From Clostridia bacterium (GTDB lineage: Bacteria > Bacillota > Clostridia > Oscillospirales > CAG-272): a stretch of DNA of 20,257 nucleotides. Both the position numbers and the translations under genes were made by a program. The notes below the pieces were generated by a model. The model was not told the origin of the DNA. It was given only the letters and a program-made list of their open reading frames with translations, and searched no databases. The stretch covers positions 1 through 20,257 of the forward strand of contig JAFYBI010000270.1 of NCBI GenBank assembly GCA_017540285.1, written 5' to 3'. Positions 1 through 6,950 of this stretch are shown piece after piece. Numbering within the stretch: position 1 is the stretch's first letter; each line of letters opens with the position of its first letter.

Positions 1-594
1 GGCGCAAAGCTGGCGACGCGGACCGGAAACGTCGTCCTTCTGAAGGATCTCTTCCGTCTCTCCGTCGAAAAGGTGCGCGAGGTCATGGACGAAAAGAATC
101 CCGATCTCGAAAACAAGGACGAAGTCGCGGAAGCGGTCGGCGTCGGCGCGATCGTGTTCAACTACCTGTACAACAGCCGGATCAAGGATATCAACTTCAT
201 CCTCGATCAGGCGCTCAGCTTCGACGGCAGCACGGGTCCCTACGCCCAGTACACGTACGCGCGGACCAGCTCGATCCTCGAGAAAGCGAAAGCCGCCGGC
301 ATCGAAGGGAAGGGCGGCGCGCTCTCCCATCCCTCGGAAGAAGAGCTTCTCAAAGTGCTCTCCCTATTCCCGGAAAAAGTCGACGAGGCGCTCGAGGCCT
401 ACGAGCCGTCCGTCATCACGCGCTATGCCATCGAGATCTGCACGGCGTTCAACCACTTCTACCGCGACTGCCCCATCGTCACGGCGGAGAGCGAAAGCCA
501 GCGCGAATACCGTGTGCGGCTGACCCGCGCGGCGAGGGTCGTCCTCGGATCCGCGCTGCATCTCATCTGCATGAAGACCCCCGAAAAAATCTGA
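1..594 (+). CDS. argS: Arginyl-tRNA synthetase, C-terminal part (5' end outside window)
   Basis: Class I aminoacyl-tRNA synthetase that charges tRNA-Arg in the cytoplasm. The frame is open from base 1, so about 197 C-terminal residues are present and the catalytic Rossmann core lies upstream of the window. The first residues (KLATRTGN) occupy the place of the KMSKS-like loop, which is normally degenerate in ArgS. They are followed by the family segment around STGPYAQYTYAR (codons near 230-265) and the all-alpha anticodon-binding (DALR) domain with EPSVITRYAIEICTAFNHFY. It ends at a TGA, and the C-terminal MKTPEKI is a normal ArgS end, so nothing is missing on the 3' side. yebC begins 21 bases later with no hairpin between them, so the two are probably co-transcribed. 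Confidence 0.96.
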   Translation, partial: GAKLATRTGNVVLLKDLFRLSVEKVREVMDEKNPDLENKDEVAEAVGVGAIVFNYLYNSRIKDINFILDQALSFDGSTGPYAQYTYARTSSILEKAKAAGIEGKGGALSHPSEEELLKVLSLFPEKVDEALEAYEPSVITRYAIEICTAFNHFYRDCPIVTAESESQREYRVRLTRAARVVLGSALHLICMKTPEKI

Positions 595-615
595 ATTCTA
601 TAGAACGAGGTTATT

Positions 616-1353
616 ATGTCCGGACACAGCAAATGGAACAACATCAAGAACAAAAAAGAGAAGACAGATGCCCAGAAGGGAAAGGTCTTCACGAAGATCG
701 GCAAGGAGATCGCGATCTGCGTCCGTGAGGGCGGCGGCGATCCGAACACCAACGGCAAGCTTCGCGAGCTGATCGCCAAAGCAAAAGCCAACAACGTCCC
801 AAACGACAACATCGACCGCGCGATCAAGAAGGCGATGGGTGCGGAAGCCGTTCAGTACGAAGAGATCACTTATGAGGGCTACGGTCCGTCCGGCGTCGCC
901 GTGATCGTCGAGACCGCGACCGACTCCCGCAACCGCACGGCGTCCGATATCCGCCACTACTTCGATAAATACGGCGGAAATCTCGGTGCGACCGGATGCG
1001 TCTCCTACATGTTTGACGACAAAGGCGTGATCGTACTTCTCAAAGAGGACAACGAAGACGTCGACGAGGACACCCTGATGGAAGCAGCGCTCGAAGCCGG
1101 CGCGGAGGATTTTGCCGCCACCGACGAGACCTTCGAGATCACTACCGAAGTCGACGACCTCTATGCCGTCAAGGACGCGCTCGAAGAAAAGGGCTACAAG
1201 ATCGAATCCGCGGAAGAGGACAAGATCCCGCAGACCTATGTCACCCTCGAGGATGAAGACGCCATCAAGAACATGACCAAGCTCATCGAAATGCTCGAGG
1301 ACAACGACGACGTTCAGAACATCTACCACAACTGGGAGAATGCCGACGAATAA
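616..1353 (+). CDS. yebC: YebC/PmpR/TACO1 family protein
   Basis: Full-length 245-residue member of the YebC/TACO1 family. The N-terminus MSGHSKWNNIKNKK is the family signature, followed by KGKVFTKIGKEI, the TNGKLRELIAKAKANNVPNDNI segment in two parts, and the acidic middle and C-terminal alpha/beta domains. The family was long annotated as a DNA-binding transcriptional regulator. More recent work on bacterial YebC and mitochondrial TACO1 points to a role on the ribosome, helping translation through proline-rich stretches, and that fits its position directly after argS. GAGG at 607-610 precedes the ATG. The protein is strongly acidic in its second half. The 72 bases after the stop contain a strong hairpin (see 1374-1403). 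Which biochemical role it plays here cannot be told from sequence. Confidence 0.95.
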   Translation: MSGHSKWNNIKNKKEKTDAQKGKVFTKIGKEIAICVREGGGDPNTNGKLRELIAKAKANNVPNDNIDRAIKKAMGAEAVQYEEITYEGYGPSGVAVIVETATDSRNRTASDIRHYFDKYGGNLGATGCVSYMFDDKGVIVLLKEDNEDVDEDTLMEAALEAGAEDFAATDETFEITTEVDDLYAVKDALEEKGYKIESAEEDKIPQTYVTLEDEDAIKNMTKLIEMLEDNDDVQNIYHNWENADE

Positions 1354-1373
1354 TCGGCTGTCACGACAACTGC

Positions 1374-1403
1374 GGGGAGGGACTCGGCTGCGAGTTTCTC
1401 CCC
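1374..1403 (+). terminator. 13-bp hairpin between yebC and the MATE gene; terminator or attenuator
   Basis: Bases 1374-1386 pair with 1391-1403 over 13 positions, two of them G-U, around the loop GCTG. The stem is very GC-rich and is followed by CCTTTCCC, a poor U-tract. It lies 20 bases after the yebC stop and 22 before the MATE start, so it may end the argS-yebC transcript or attenuate read-through into the transporter gene. Confidence 0.55.
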
Positions 1404-1425
1404 TTTCCCATCTCGATCGAAACTT

Positions 1426-2766
1426 ATGGAACACAGCTTCACAACCGGATCCGTCTTTCGGGCCGTCGTCCGGTTTTCCGTCCCGTATCTGTTCTCTCTC
1501 TTTTTGCAGACGCTGTACGGAATCGCGGATCTCTATATCATCGGACTGTTCTGCGGGACGGAGAGCTCGACCGCGGTCTCCGTCGGCAGTCAGGTCATGC
1601 ACGTATTGACGGTGATCCTCGTCGGCCTCGCGATGGGCACGACCGTTCTCGTCGGACGCTCGGTCGGCGCGGGGAGGGATCGGGATACCGCCGCGGCCAT
1701 CGGAAACACGGTCACGCTCTTCGGGATCCTTTCGCTGGCCCTCACGGCGACCCTCTTCTTCACCGTCCGCCCGCTCGTCTCGCTGCTGTCGACCCCGTCA
1801 GAAGCCGTCGAAGGCACCGTCCGGTATCTCACCGCCTGTTTCTGCGGCATCCCGTTCATCACGGCCTACAACGTGCTCAGCGCGATCTGCCGCGGTCTCG
1901 GCGATACGAAGACACCCCTCCGGTACGTCGGCGTCGCATGCGTCTGCAACATCGCGCTCGACTTTTTCTTCATCGGGGCGCTTTCCCTCGGAACAACCGG
2001 AGCCGCGCTCGGAACGGTGCTGTCGCAGGCGGCGAGCGTCTTTTCCGCCCTCTGGTTTCTGCGGCGCAGCCGGAGTTTGCCGGCGATTCACAGGAAGGAT
2101 TTCCGCCCGGAGCGGGGAACCATGCGCGCGATTCTGCGTGTCGGGATCCCGGTCGCCGTCCAGGACGGGCTGATCCAGCTTGCGTTCATCGCGATCACGG
2201 TCTTCGCGAACCGCCGCGGGCTCGACGACGCGGCAGCGGTCGGGGTTGTCGAGAAGATCATCGGGATCCTCTTCCTCATCCCGTCGACGATGCTCTCGAC
2301 GGTCTCCGCTCTCGGCGCGCAGAACATCGGCGCCGGAAAGCCGGAACGGGCGAAACGCATCCTGCGCTATGCCGTCTGTATCGCGCTCGGCTGGGGATTC
2401 CTCGCGACCGTCGTGATGCAGATCGCAGCGGAACCGTTCGTCTCGCTCTTTCTGCGGGACGGCGGGGAAGCGGTGCGCCTCGGCGGGCAGTACATGCGCG
2501 GCTATGTGATGGACTGCATGCTCGCGGGCGTTCACTTCTGCTTCAGCGGGTACTTCTGCGCGCTCGGCAAGTCGTTTGTGCCGTTTCTCCACAATCTCCT
2601 CTCCATGATGTGCGTGCGCATCCCGGTGGCGTACTGGGCCTCCGTGACGTTCGCGGACACGCTCTTCCCGATGGGACTTGCCTCCACCGCTGGCTCCGTT
2701 CTTTCCGTCGCGGTCTGTATCGGCGTCTATCTTGTATGGAACAAACGCGACCGGCTCGCTCAATGA
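1426..2766 (+). CDS. MATE family multidrug/cation efflux transporter
   Basis: Inner-membrane antiporter of the MATE (NorM/DinF-like) family, expected to expel cationic drugs or metabolites using a Na+ or H+ gradient. It has 446 residues, normal for the family, with about twelve hydrophobic segments in two six-helix halves. The N-terminus (TTGSVFRAVVRFSVPYLFSL, then LQTLYGIADLYIIGLF) is the classic MATE start, and GMGTT/VGRSVGAG-like residues follow helix 2 (LAMGTTVLVGRSVGAG). The second half opens with AILRVGIPVAVQDGLIQ. ATG 1426 is the first possible start: all 24 codons between the in-frame yebC stop and this ATG lack ATG, GTG and TTG. No Shine-Dalgarno sequence is visible in the 20 bases before it, unlike its neighbours. 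Substrate cannot be predicted. The gene ends at a bidirectional terminator. Confidence 0.93.
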   Translation: MEHSFTTGSVFRAVVRFSVPYLFSLFLQTLYGIADLYIIGLFCGTESSTAVSVGSQVMHVLTVILVGLAMGTTVLVGRSVGAGRDRDTAAAIGNTVTLFGILSLALTATLFFTVRPLVSLLSTPSEAVEGTVRYLTACFCGIPFITAYNVLSAICRGLGDTKTPLRYVGVACVCNIALDFFFIGALSLGTTGAALGTVLSQAASVFSALWFLRRSRSLPAIHRKDFRPERGTMRAILRVGIPVAVQDGLIQLAFIAITVFANRRGLDDAAAVGVVEKIIGILFLIPSTMLSTVSALGAQNIGAGKPERAKRILRYAVCIALGWGFLATVVMQIAAEPFVSLFLRDGGEAVRLGGQYMRGYVMDCMLAGVHFCFSGYFCALGKSFVPFLHNLLSMMCVRIPVAYWASVTFADTLFPMGLASTAGSVLSVAVCIGVYLVWNKRDRLAQ

Positions 2767-2770
2767 ATCA

Positions 2771-2806
2771 AAGAATCCCCTCCGTTTCACCGCGAAGGGG
2801 ATTTTT
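2771..2806. terminator. Bidirectional Rho-independent terminator between convergent genes
   Basis: AATCCCCT (2774-2781) pairs perfectly with AGGGGATT (2796-2803). A/U pairs extend the stem outwards to 2771 and 2806, and the loop is 14 bases. The + strand runs into TTTTT and the - strand into TTCTTTGATT, so it can stop both the MATE transcript and the opposing Nudix transcript. Confidence 0.88.
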
Positions 2807-2813
2807 GACGGGT

Positions 2814-3221
2814 TCAGTCCAGCGCGCCGCTGAGGAGCGTTTCGATCAGGATATGCCCGATGTTTCCGTTCCCGGCGAACCGTTCGGCGTCGAAGTAGTT
2901 CTCGTCGATCGAGAGCCATTCGAGGGGATTCTCATCGCCGTGCACCTCGACAGGATGCCTCAGCCGGCCGGCATATACTTCGATTGCAAGGTCCTCGTAA
3001 TGATAGACGAGATCCATGACGCGCGTGAGGGTGACGTCGTCCCGGGTGATCCCGCTCTCCTCGAAGAGTTCGCGGTACGCCGCGTCGTCTTCACTTTCTC
3101 CTGCCTCGACGTGCCCGCCGACCATGTTGTATTTCCCGCAGAACGGATCGCGCATCCGCCGGCACATCAGAAGATGCGTACGCTCCGGATCGGCGATCAT
3201 GATGACGTTATAGCGGTTCAT
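2814..3221 (-). CDS. Nudix hydrolase (MutT/8-oxo-dGTP diphosphatase-like)
   Basis: Small cytoplasmic pyrophosphohydrolase of 135 residues. A complete Nudix box Gx5Ex7REUxEExGU lies at residues 36-58 (GHVEAGE ... RELFEESGI), with the metal-binding glutamates E51, E54 and E55 present. Length and the N-terminal pattern (VIMIADPERTHLLMCRRMRDPFCGKYNMVGG) resemble clostridial proteins annotated as 8-oxo-dGTP diphosphatases, but Nudix substrate cannot be assigned from the box. The ATG at 3221 overlaps the end of the rRNA methyltransferase gene by 14 bases. A strong AAGGAG lies 8 bases upstream, inside that gene, so the pair is an operon and probably translationally coupled. Transcription ends at the 2771-2806 hairpin. 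It is not closely similar to the other Nudix protein at 6469-6933. Confidence 0.92.
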   Translation of the reverse strand: MNRYNVIMIADPERTHLLMCRRMRDPFCGKYNMVGGHVEAGESEDDAAYRELFEESGITRDDVTLTRVMDLVYHYEDLAIEVYAGRLRHPVEVHGDENPLEWLSIDENYFDAERFAGNGNIGHILIETLLSGALD

Positions 3222-4497
3222 GGCTGATTCTCCTTTCCGCCTCCCGCACGAGAGAAGCGACGGTTTCGATATGTTTTGTCGCCGGGAACATGTTCACGGG
3301 CGTGACGCTTGCGATCCGATAGCCGTTATTCCTCAGTTCCGCAAGGTCGCGGGCAAGCGTCTGCGGATTGCAGGAGACGTAGATCACGTTCTGCGGCGCG
3401 AGGGCGAGAAGCTCCCGTCTCATGGAAGAGGACAGACCGGCGCGCGGCGGATCGACCGTCACCAGATCGGGAGAAGCGGGGAATCGCTGCCGAAAGGAGG
3501 CGGAATCCCCGCAGAAGAAACGAATGTTGGCGATCCCGTTTCGCGCGGCGTTTTTCTTCGCGTCCTCCACGGCGTCCGGATTGATCTCGATCCCGTAAAA
3601 CTTCGCCTTCGGGAAGGCCTTTGCGAGGGTGAGCCCGATCACGCCCGAACCGCAGTAGAGATCGGCGGCGGTCTTGAAGTTCGCTTTCGCCGCCTCTTCG
3701 CAAACCATCGCGAGGAGTCGCTCGAATGCGGACGCGTTGACCTGGCGGAACGCTTCCGCGGAATAATGCATGTCGAGGCCGGCGATCCGATCCGTCAATT
3801 CTGCCGTTTCCCGATGATCCGGCGCGCTGACAAGCACGTGGGAGATCTCGGAAAACCGTTCTTTCAAGGCAGAACGTATCGTTTCCGAGGCGCGTTCGTT
3901 CCGTTCACGGCAGGAGAGGATCACCGTCACCCCGTCGTCGGCGCTCCGGATCGAAAGAGATGCCGGGGAAAGCGCGGCGGCAAGGTCAGAGTTGTCGTTG
4001 AGACAGCACACGATGTCGGAGAACACCGGGGGACAGAGCGCGCAGCCGCGGAAGGGAAGCACTACGTTCGATTCCGGGCGGCAGTACCCGAAGGATTGCG
4101 CACCGGGATCGTAATGGACCGTCATCTTGTTGCGGTAGCCGTACCGATTCGGGGAAGATACGGTTTCCCCGACGGGGATGTCGCCGAGTCCGGCTCTCCG
4201 GAGTGCGGATCGGACGGCATTGGCCTTGATGCGGTTTTCCTCGTCGTAATCCACCCAACCGAGCGAGCACCCGCCGCAGACATCCTCATCCGGGCAGAGC
4301 GAATCGATCCGATGATCGGATCGGCGAATGAGAGACAGGCATTTGCCGGCTGCATAATTCTTTTTCCGCTCCGTGATCTCGATCTCCGCCCGCTCACCGG
4401 GAAGAACGCCCGGCACAAAAACAACCATGCCGTCGAGGCGCGTGATCCCCGTGCCGTTTTCGTTCGTGTCGATGAAATCAGCCTCAAATCGCTCCAT
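3208..4497 (-). CDS. rlmD: 23S rRNA (uracil-5-)-methyltransferase, RlmD/RumA/TrmA family
   Basis: SAM-dependent enzyme that methylates C5 of a uridine in 23S rRNA; in Gram-positive bacteria one such enzyme (RlmCD) can serve two sites. It has 429 residues. An N-terminal TRAM RNA-binding domain spans about residues 1-60. The 4Fe-4S cysteines are C68, C74 and C77 (CPDEDVCGGC), with C152 or C155 as the fourth. FRQVN is at 250-254, the SAM-binding loop LYCGSGVIGL at 280-289, VDPPRAGL at 348-355, the nucleophile C376 in YVSCNP, and the general base E411 in HIETV. All key residues are present. The start at 4497 is supported by AAAAGGAG 8 bases upstream, and a consensus promoter lies just beyond. It is the first gene of a two-gene operon with the Nudix hydrolase. 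The exact target uridine is not decidable. Confidence 0.94.
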   Translation of the reverse strand: MERFEADFIDTNENGTGITRLDGMVVFVPGVLPGERAEIEITERKKNYAAGKCLSLIRRSDHRIDSLCPDEDVCGGCSLGWVDYDEENRIKANAVRSALRRAGLGDIPVGETVSSPNRYGYRNKMTVHYDPGAQSFGYCRPESNVVLPFRGCALCPPVFSDIVCCLNDNSDLAAALSPASLSIRSADDGVTVILSCRERNERASETIRSALKERFSEISHVLVSAPDHRETAELTDRIAGLDMHYSAEAFRQVNASAFERLLAMVCEEAAKANFKTAADLYCGSGVIGLTLAKAFPKAKFYGIEINPDAVEDAKKNAARNGIANIRFFCGDSASFRQRFPASPDLVTVDPPRAGLSSSMRRELLALAPQNVIYVSCNPQTLARDLAELRNNGYRIASVTPVNMFPATKHIETVASLVREAERRISHEPL

Positions 4498-4526
4498 TCC
4501 GCCGCTCCTTTTCCGCCGTTTTCCCT

Positions 4527-4555
4527 ATTATAACCGATCTTTCCCCCGCTGTCAA
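4527..4555 (-). promoter_or_regulatory. Perfect sigma-A promoter for the methyltransferase-Nudix operon
   Basis: Reading the minus strand, -35 TTGACA (4555-4550) and -10 TATAAT (4532-4527) are separated by exactly 17 bases, matching consensus at all twelve positions. The -10 box lies 29 bases before the methyltransferase ATG. Confidence 0.9.
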
Positions 4556-4623
4556 TCGTCCGCACGCATTTCACCCGTTCGCATAGGATGGATAGGGAGA
4601 ACCCATGACTCAGGAGGTCCGAT

Positions 4624-4851
4624 ATGCCGGACTGCATCCTCACCATGAAATCAAGGACACAGGCGGAATCGGCGCGAAGGATCGCGGGAGATCTGCGCAT
4701 TCCGGCAAGCGTCGTCTCCGTCGATCCGTCCGTTACCAGGCACGGCTGTGCATTCGGCCTCCGCTTTTCGTGCGACACAGCCGGAAGGCTTCAAAGCGCG
4801 CTCTCAAGGAAGAACGTCTCCTGGGGCGAGATGATCGGAGCGCGGAGATGA
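4624..4851 (+). CDS. DUF3343 family small protein, putative sulfur/selenium carrier-like
   Basis: 75-residue cytoplasmic protein of the DUF3343 group (Pfam name: putative Se/S carrier protein-like). The N-terminal half (ILTMKSRTQAESARRIAGDL, then IPASVVSVDPSVT) has the typical beta-alpha-beta layout. It is followed by RHGCAFGLRF, where C42 sits in the conserved Cys/Gly turn of the family; C4 and C50 are further cysteines. AGGAGG at 4612-4617 precedes ATG 4624 by 6 bases, a decisive start. Its TGA overlaps the ATG of the cysteine desulfurase (ATGA), so the products are made together. By family and context it is inferred to accept persulfide (or selenide) sulfur from the desulfurase, but no biochemical role is proven for the family. 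No clear promoter is visible between 4556 and 4611. Confidence 0.82.
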   Translation: MPDCILTMKSRTQAESARRIAGDLRIPASVVSVDPSVTRHGCAFGLRFSCDTAGRLQSALSRKNVSWGEMIGARR

Positions 4852-5960
4852 TCTATTTCGACAACGCCGCGACAACGTGGCCGAAGCCCCCCGAGGTGAT
4901 CGCGGCGACGGCGGAAGCCATGCGGTCGGCGGGCGGCAATCCGGGTCGGGGATCGCATCCCCTTGCCGACGCTGCCGCGGAGATCGTCTATGCCTGCCGG
5001 GAAGCGGCCGGACGCTTTTTCGGCGCGGCTCCGGAGCGTGTAGTCTTCACATCCGGTGCCACGGCGTCCCTCAACGTCGCGATCCGAGGGCTGATCCCGG
5101 CGGGAGGCCATGTCCTCTATGACAATCTGTGCCACAACGCCGTGAGACGCCCGCTTCTTGCGATGCAGCGGGAAGGGCGGATCCGTGCCGAACAATTCGA
5201 CGCGTCCGGGGAGGAGCGTGAAATCCTCACCTCTTTCTCCGAAAAGATCCGTCCGGAAACCGCCGCCGCGGTCGTGACGCACGCGTCCAACATCTGCTCG
5301 AAAGTCCTGCCGATCCGGAAAATCGGCGGCTTGTGCCGCATGCACGGGATCCCGCTGATCGTCGACGCCGCCCAGAGCGCCGGTGTGATCCCGATCGACA
5401 TGCAGCGGGACGGGATCGCCGCGCTCGCCGTACCGGGCCACAAAGGTCTCTGCGGTCCGCAGGGCGTCGGACTGCTCATCCTCGGGGAAGGCGTCGTTCC
5501 GCGTCCGCTGCTCATCGGCGGGGCGGGGATCAGGTCGCTCGACGAGGAAATGCCCGAAGAAATCCCGGAACGCCTCGAAGCGGGAACGCTGCCTCTGCCG
5601 GCCATCGCGGGACTTCTCGCCGGGATCCGCTGGGTCGGGGCACAGGGAATCGAGACGATCCGACGGCATGAATCCGCCCTTGCTAAGTGCTTTGCGGGCG
5701 GTCTCGGCAAGTGCTGTACGGTCTTCGGACCAGCCGACGGCTCCGTTGTCGGCTTCACGCACCGACGTCTCACCCCCGCCGCGATCGGATCGATGCTCGC
5801 CGAAGAGGGCATCTGCGTGCGGACCGGATTTCACTGCGCGCCCGATGCGCATCGCACCCTCGGCACCGGAAAAGACGGCTGCGTGCGCGTGAGCTTCTCC
5901 GCGTTCAATACCGAAGAGGAAGTCGGTCGAATTCTGAAAATTCTGTGCCGTCTCGATTAA
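4848..5960 (+). CDS. Class V aminotransferase family cysteine desulfurase
   Basis: PLP-dependent enzyme of 370 residues that would release sulfur from cysteine as an enzyme-bound persulfide plus alanine. MIYFDNAATTWPKPP is the standard N-terminus, so the start is the ATG overlapping the DUF3343 stop; the open frame extends in-frame to ATG 4605 but only across the DUF3343 gene. Visible residues: TSGATASLN (68-76, cofactor phosphate), D173 in IVDAAQSAG, the PLP lysine K199 in VPGHKGLCGPQG, and the putative persulfide cysteine C330 in RTGFHCAPDAH. It belongs to the desulfurase-like subfamily common in Bacillota beside DUF3343, distinct from IscS and SufS, and no iscU or sufU lies nearby. The C-terminus (VRVSFSAFNTEEEVGRILKIL) is complete. 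Whether it serves Fe-S clusters, tRNA thiolation or selenium metabolism is not shown. Confidence 0.92.
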   Translation: MIYFDNAATTWPKPPEVIAATAEAMRSAGGNPGRGSHPLADAAAEIVYACREAAGRFFGAAPERVVFTSGATASLNVAIRGLIPAGGHVLYDNLCHNAVRRPLLAMQREGRIRAEQFDASGEEREILTSFSEKIRPETAAAVVTHASNICSKVLPIRKIGGLCRMHGIPLIVDAAQSAGVIPIDMQRDGIAALAVPGHKGLCGPQGVGLLILGEGVVPRPLLIGGAGIRSLDEEMPEEIPERLEAGTLPLPAIAGLLAGIRWVGAQGIETIRRHESALAKCFAGGLGKCCTVFGPADGSVVGFTHRRLTPAAIGSMLAEEGICVRTGFHCAPDAHRTLGTGKDGCVRVSFSAFNTEEEVGRILKILCRLD

Positions 5961-5975
5961 CATTCGGAAAAACTC

Positions 5976-6004
5976 TTGACTTCGCCGCGGATTCATTGTA
6001 TAAT
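5976..6004 (+). promoter_or_regulatory. Sigma-A promoter for the 107-residue protein gene
   Basis: TTGACT (5976-5981) and TATAAT (5999-6004) are separated by 17 bases, eleven of twelve consensus positions. Transcription would begin near 6011. This rules out a TTG start at 5976 and makes ATG 6015 nearly leaderless, so ATG 6045 is the likely start. Confidence 0.88.
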
Positions 6005-6044
6005 ATATTACTCCATGAAATGTACTCAGAAAGGAATTCCGGCG

Positions 6045-6368
6045 ATGGCAGAATGGACCGTAGATAAAAAAGACGTCAAGTCGACGGTGGACGGAGACTA
6101 CATGCTTTACCGCAACCGTCCCCTCGTGCGTGAGGACAACATCATCTGCTACGGGAATCTTTCCGATCCCTACGTCATCCAGATGATCATCATGACGGAG
6201 AAGGATTTCCGCGGAAAGAAGGTCCCCGATCAGATCTATGTGCAGCTTCTCAGCACCGACACCTCGAAACCCATGAACGCGCGCGTGATCAAGGACAGCA
6301 TGAAAAGCGGCATGAACGACGCCCTTGACCTCGGCGTGACATGGCTTGAGCGTTATCTCGCATCGTGA
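6045..6368 (+). CDS. Conserved hypothetical protein, 107 residues
   Basis: I do not recognise a named domain. The protein begins MAEWTVDKKDVKSTVDGDYM, is soluble (no signal peptide or membrane segment), mildly basic at the start and mixed alpha/beta in character. A central hydrophobic strand (YVIQMIIMTEKDF) and VPDQIYVQLLSTD are followed by a C-terminal helix (MNDALDLGVTWLERYLAS). I have an impression that similar short proteins exist in other clostridia, but cannot confirm it. The start at 6045 follows AAGGA (6030-6034) by 10 bases and suits the promoter at 5976-6004. The open frame continues upstream to 5976, where the apparent TTG start is the -35 box. The gene is its own transcription unit, with strong promoter and terminator, suggesting steady expression of a housekeeping protein. 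Function unknown. Confidence 0.8.
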   Translation: MAEWTVDKKDVKSTVDGDYMLYRNRPLVREDNIICYGNLSDPYVIQMIIMTEKDFRGKKVPDQIYVQLLSTDTSKPMNARVIKDSMKSGMNDALDLGVTWLERYLAS

Positions 6369-6373
6369 AGCAA

Positions 6374-6401
6374 ACGGCCGGAACACCACCGGCTGTTTTT
6401 T
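6374..6401 (+). terminator. Rho-independent terminator after the 107-residue protein gene
   Basis: ACGGCCGG (6374-6381) pairs with CCGGCTGT (6389-6396), one G-U included, around a 7-base loop, and is followed directly by a run of six T (6396-6401). It starts 6 bases after the stop codon. Confidence 0.88.
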
Positions 6402-6410
6402 CATCGAAAG

Positions 6411-6453
6411 AAAACCGGGAACATGGCAGCGAAAGCCGCGTGTCCCCGGTTTT
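6411..6453. terminator. Second hairpin; terminator of the minus-strand ABC operon, also usable on +
   Basis: AAAACCGGG (6411-6419) pairs perfectly with CCCGGTTTT (6445-6453). An inner stem GGC/GCC (6425-6427 with 6435-6437) closes the loop. Read on the minus strand the stem ends in TTTTCTTTC, placing a terminator 16 bases after the stop of the Nudix gene at 6469; on + it backs up the hairpin at 6374-6401. Confidence 0.85.
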
Positions 6454-6468
6454 TGGATTTTTACGGAA

Positions 6469-6933
6469 TCATCTCTCGTTGATCTGCTTCTGCGCCCACG
6501 TGAGGAGCGGCGTGCGGATCGGCGGGGAAAGATTCTCGGGCAGCGCGTCGGGCGGGAAGAAACAAAGCTCTTCGACTTCTTCCGGCTGTCCGACCGGTGT
6601 CCCGGACCATCTGCGGCAGACAAAGACGATATCGATGTTCGAGACCTCGTCGCCGTTCGGGTAGATATAATGCGTGTCGGGCCCGGAGAACACGCCGAAA
6701 AGGGTCAGCTCCTCGGCCAGGAGACCGGTTTCCTCATAAAGCTCGCGGCGCGCGGCATCCTCCACGACTTCGTCGAGCTCGACGGAGCCGCCGGGATAGC
6801 CCCAGCAGTGGTTGTCGGTCCGGCGTTCGAGCAGGACCTCGCCCGCTTCGTTCACCGGGATGACGCTTGCGCCGACCTGCAAAACCGGGCGGTGTCCGAC
6901 GAGCGCGCGCAGGGAACGGATGTAATCGGTCAT
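6469..6933 (-). CDS. Nudix hydrolase, last gene of the ABC/DUF1854 operon
   Basis: 154-residue cytoplasmic pyrophosphohydrolase. The full Nudix box is at residues 49-71 (GSVELDE ... RELYEETGL), preceded by RRTDNHCWGYPGG, with catalytic E64, E67 and E68 intact. The N-terminal MTDYIRSLRALVGHRPVLQVGA, read in parts, has the short helix and first strand seen in a large clostridial Nudix group. Residues 84-105 (GPDTHYIYPNGDEV, then NIDIVFVCR) are the loop that usually selects substrate. GGGAGG stands 9-12 bases before ATG 6933. It follows the upstream ABC gene by 17 bases, so it is on the same transcript. The substrate (a nucleotide sugar, ADP-ribose or oxidised nucleotide) is open, and its link to the transporter may be only positional. 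Confidence 0.9.
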   Translation of the reverse strand: MTDYIRSLRALVGHRPVLQVGASVIPVNEAGEVLLERRTDNHCWGYPGGSVELDEVVEDAARRELYEETGLLAEELTLFGVFSGPDTHYIYPNGDEVSNIDIVFVCRRWSGTPVGQPEEVEELCFFPPDALPENLSPPIRTPLLTWAQKQINER

Positions 6934-6950
6934 ATCGCTCTCCCTCCCGC

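Noticed and set aside
1938..3227. Plus-strand frame of 429 codons across the end of the MATE gene and the Nudix gene
   Set aside because: It spans a bidirectional terminator and two well-supported genes in other frames; no motif in its translation.
4605..4847. N-terminal extension of the cysteine desulfurase to ATG 4605
   Set aside because: The extension only re-reads the DUF3343 gene in another frame, and the family N-terminus MIYFDNAATT begins at 4848.
4791..6623. Open frame of 610 codons on the minus strand
   Set aside because: Runs across the desulfurase gene, a strong plus-strand promoter and two terminators; no recognisable domain.
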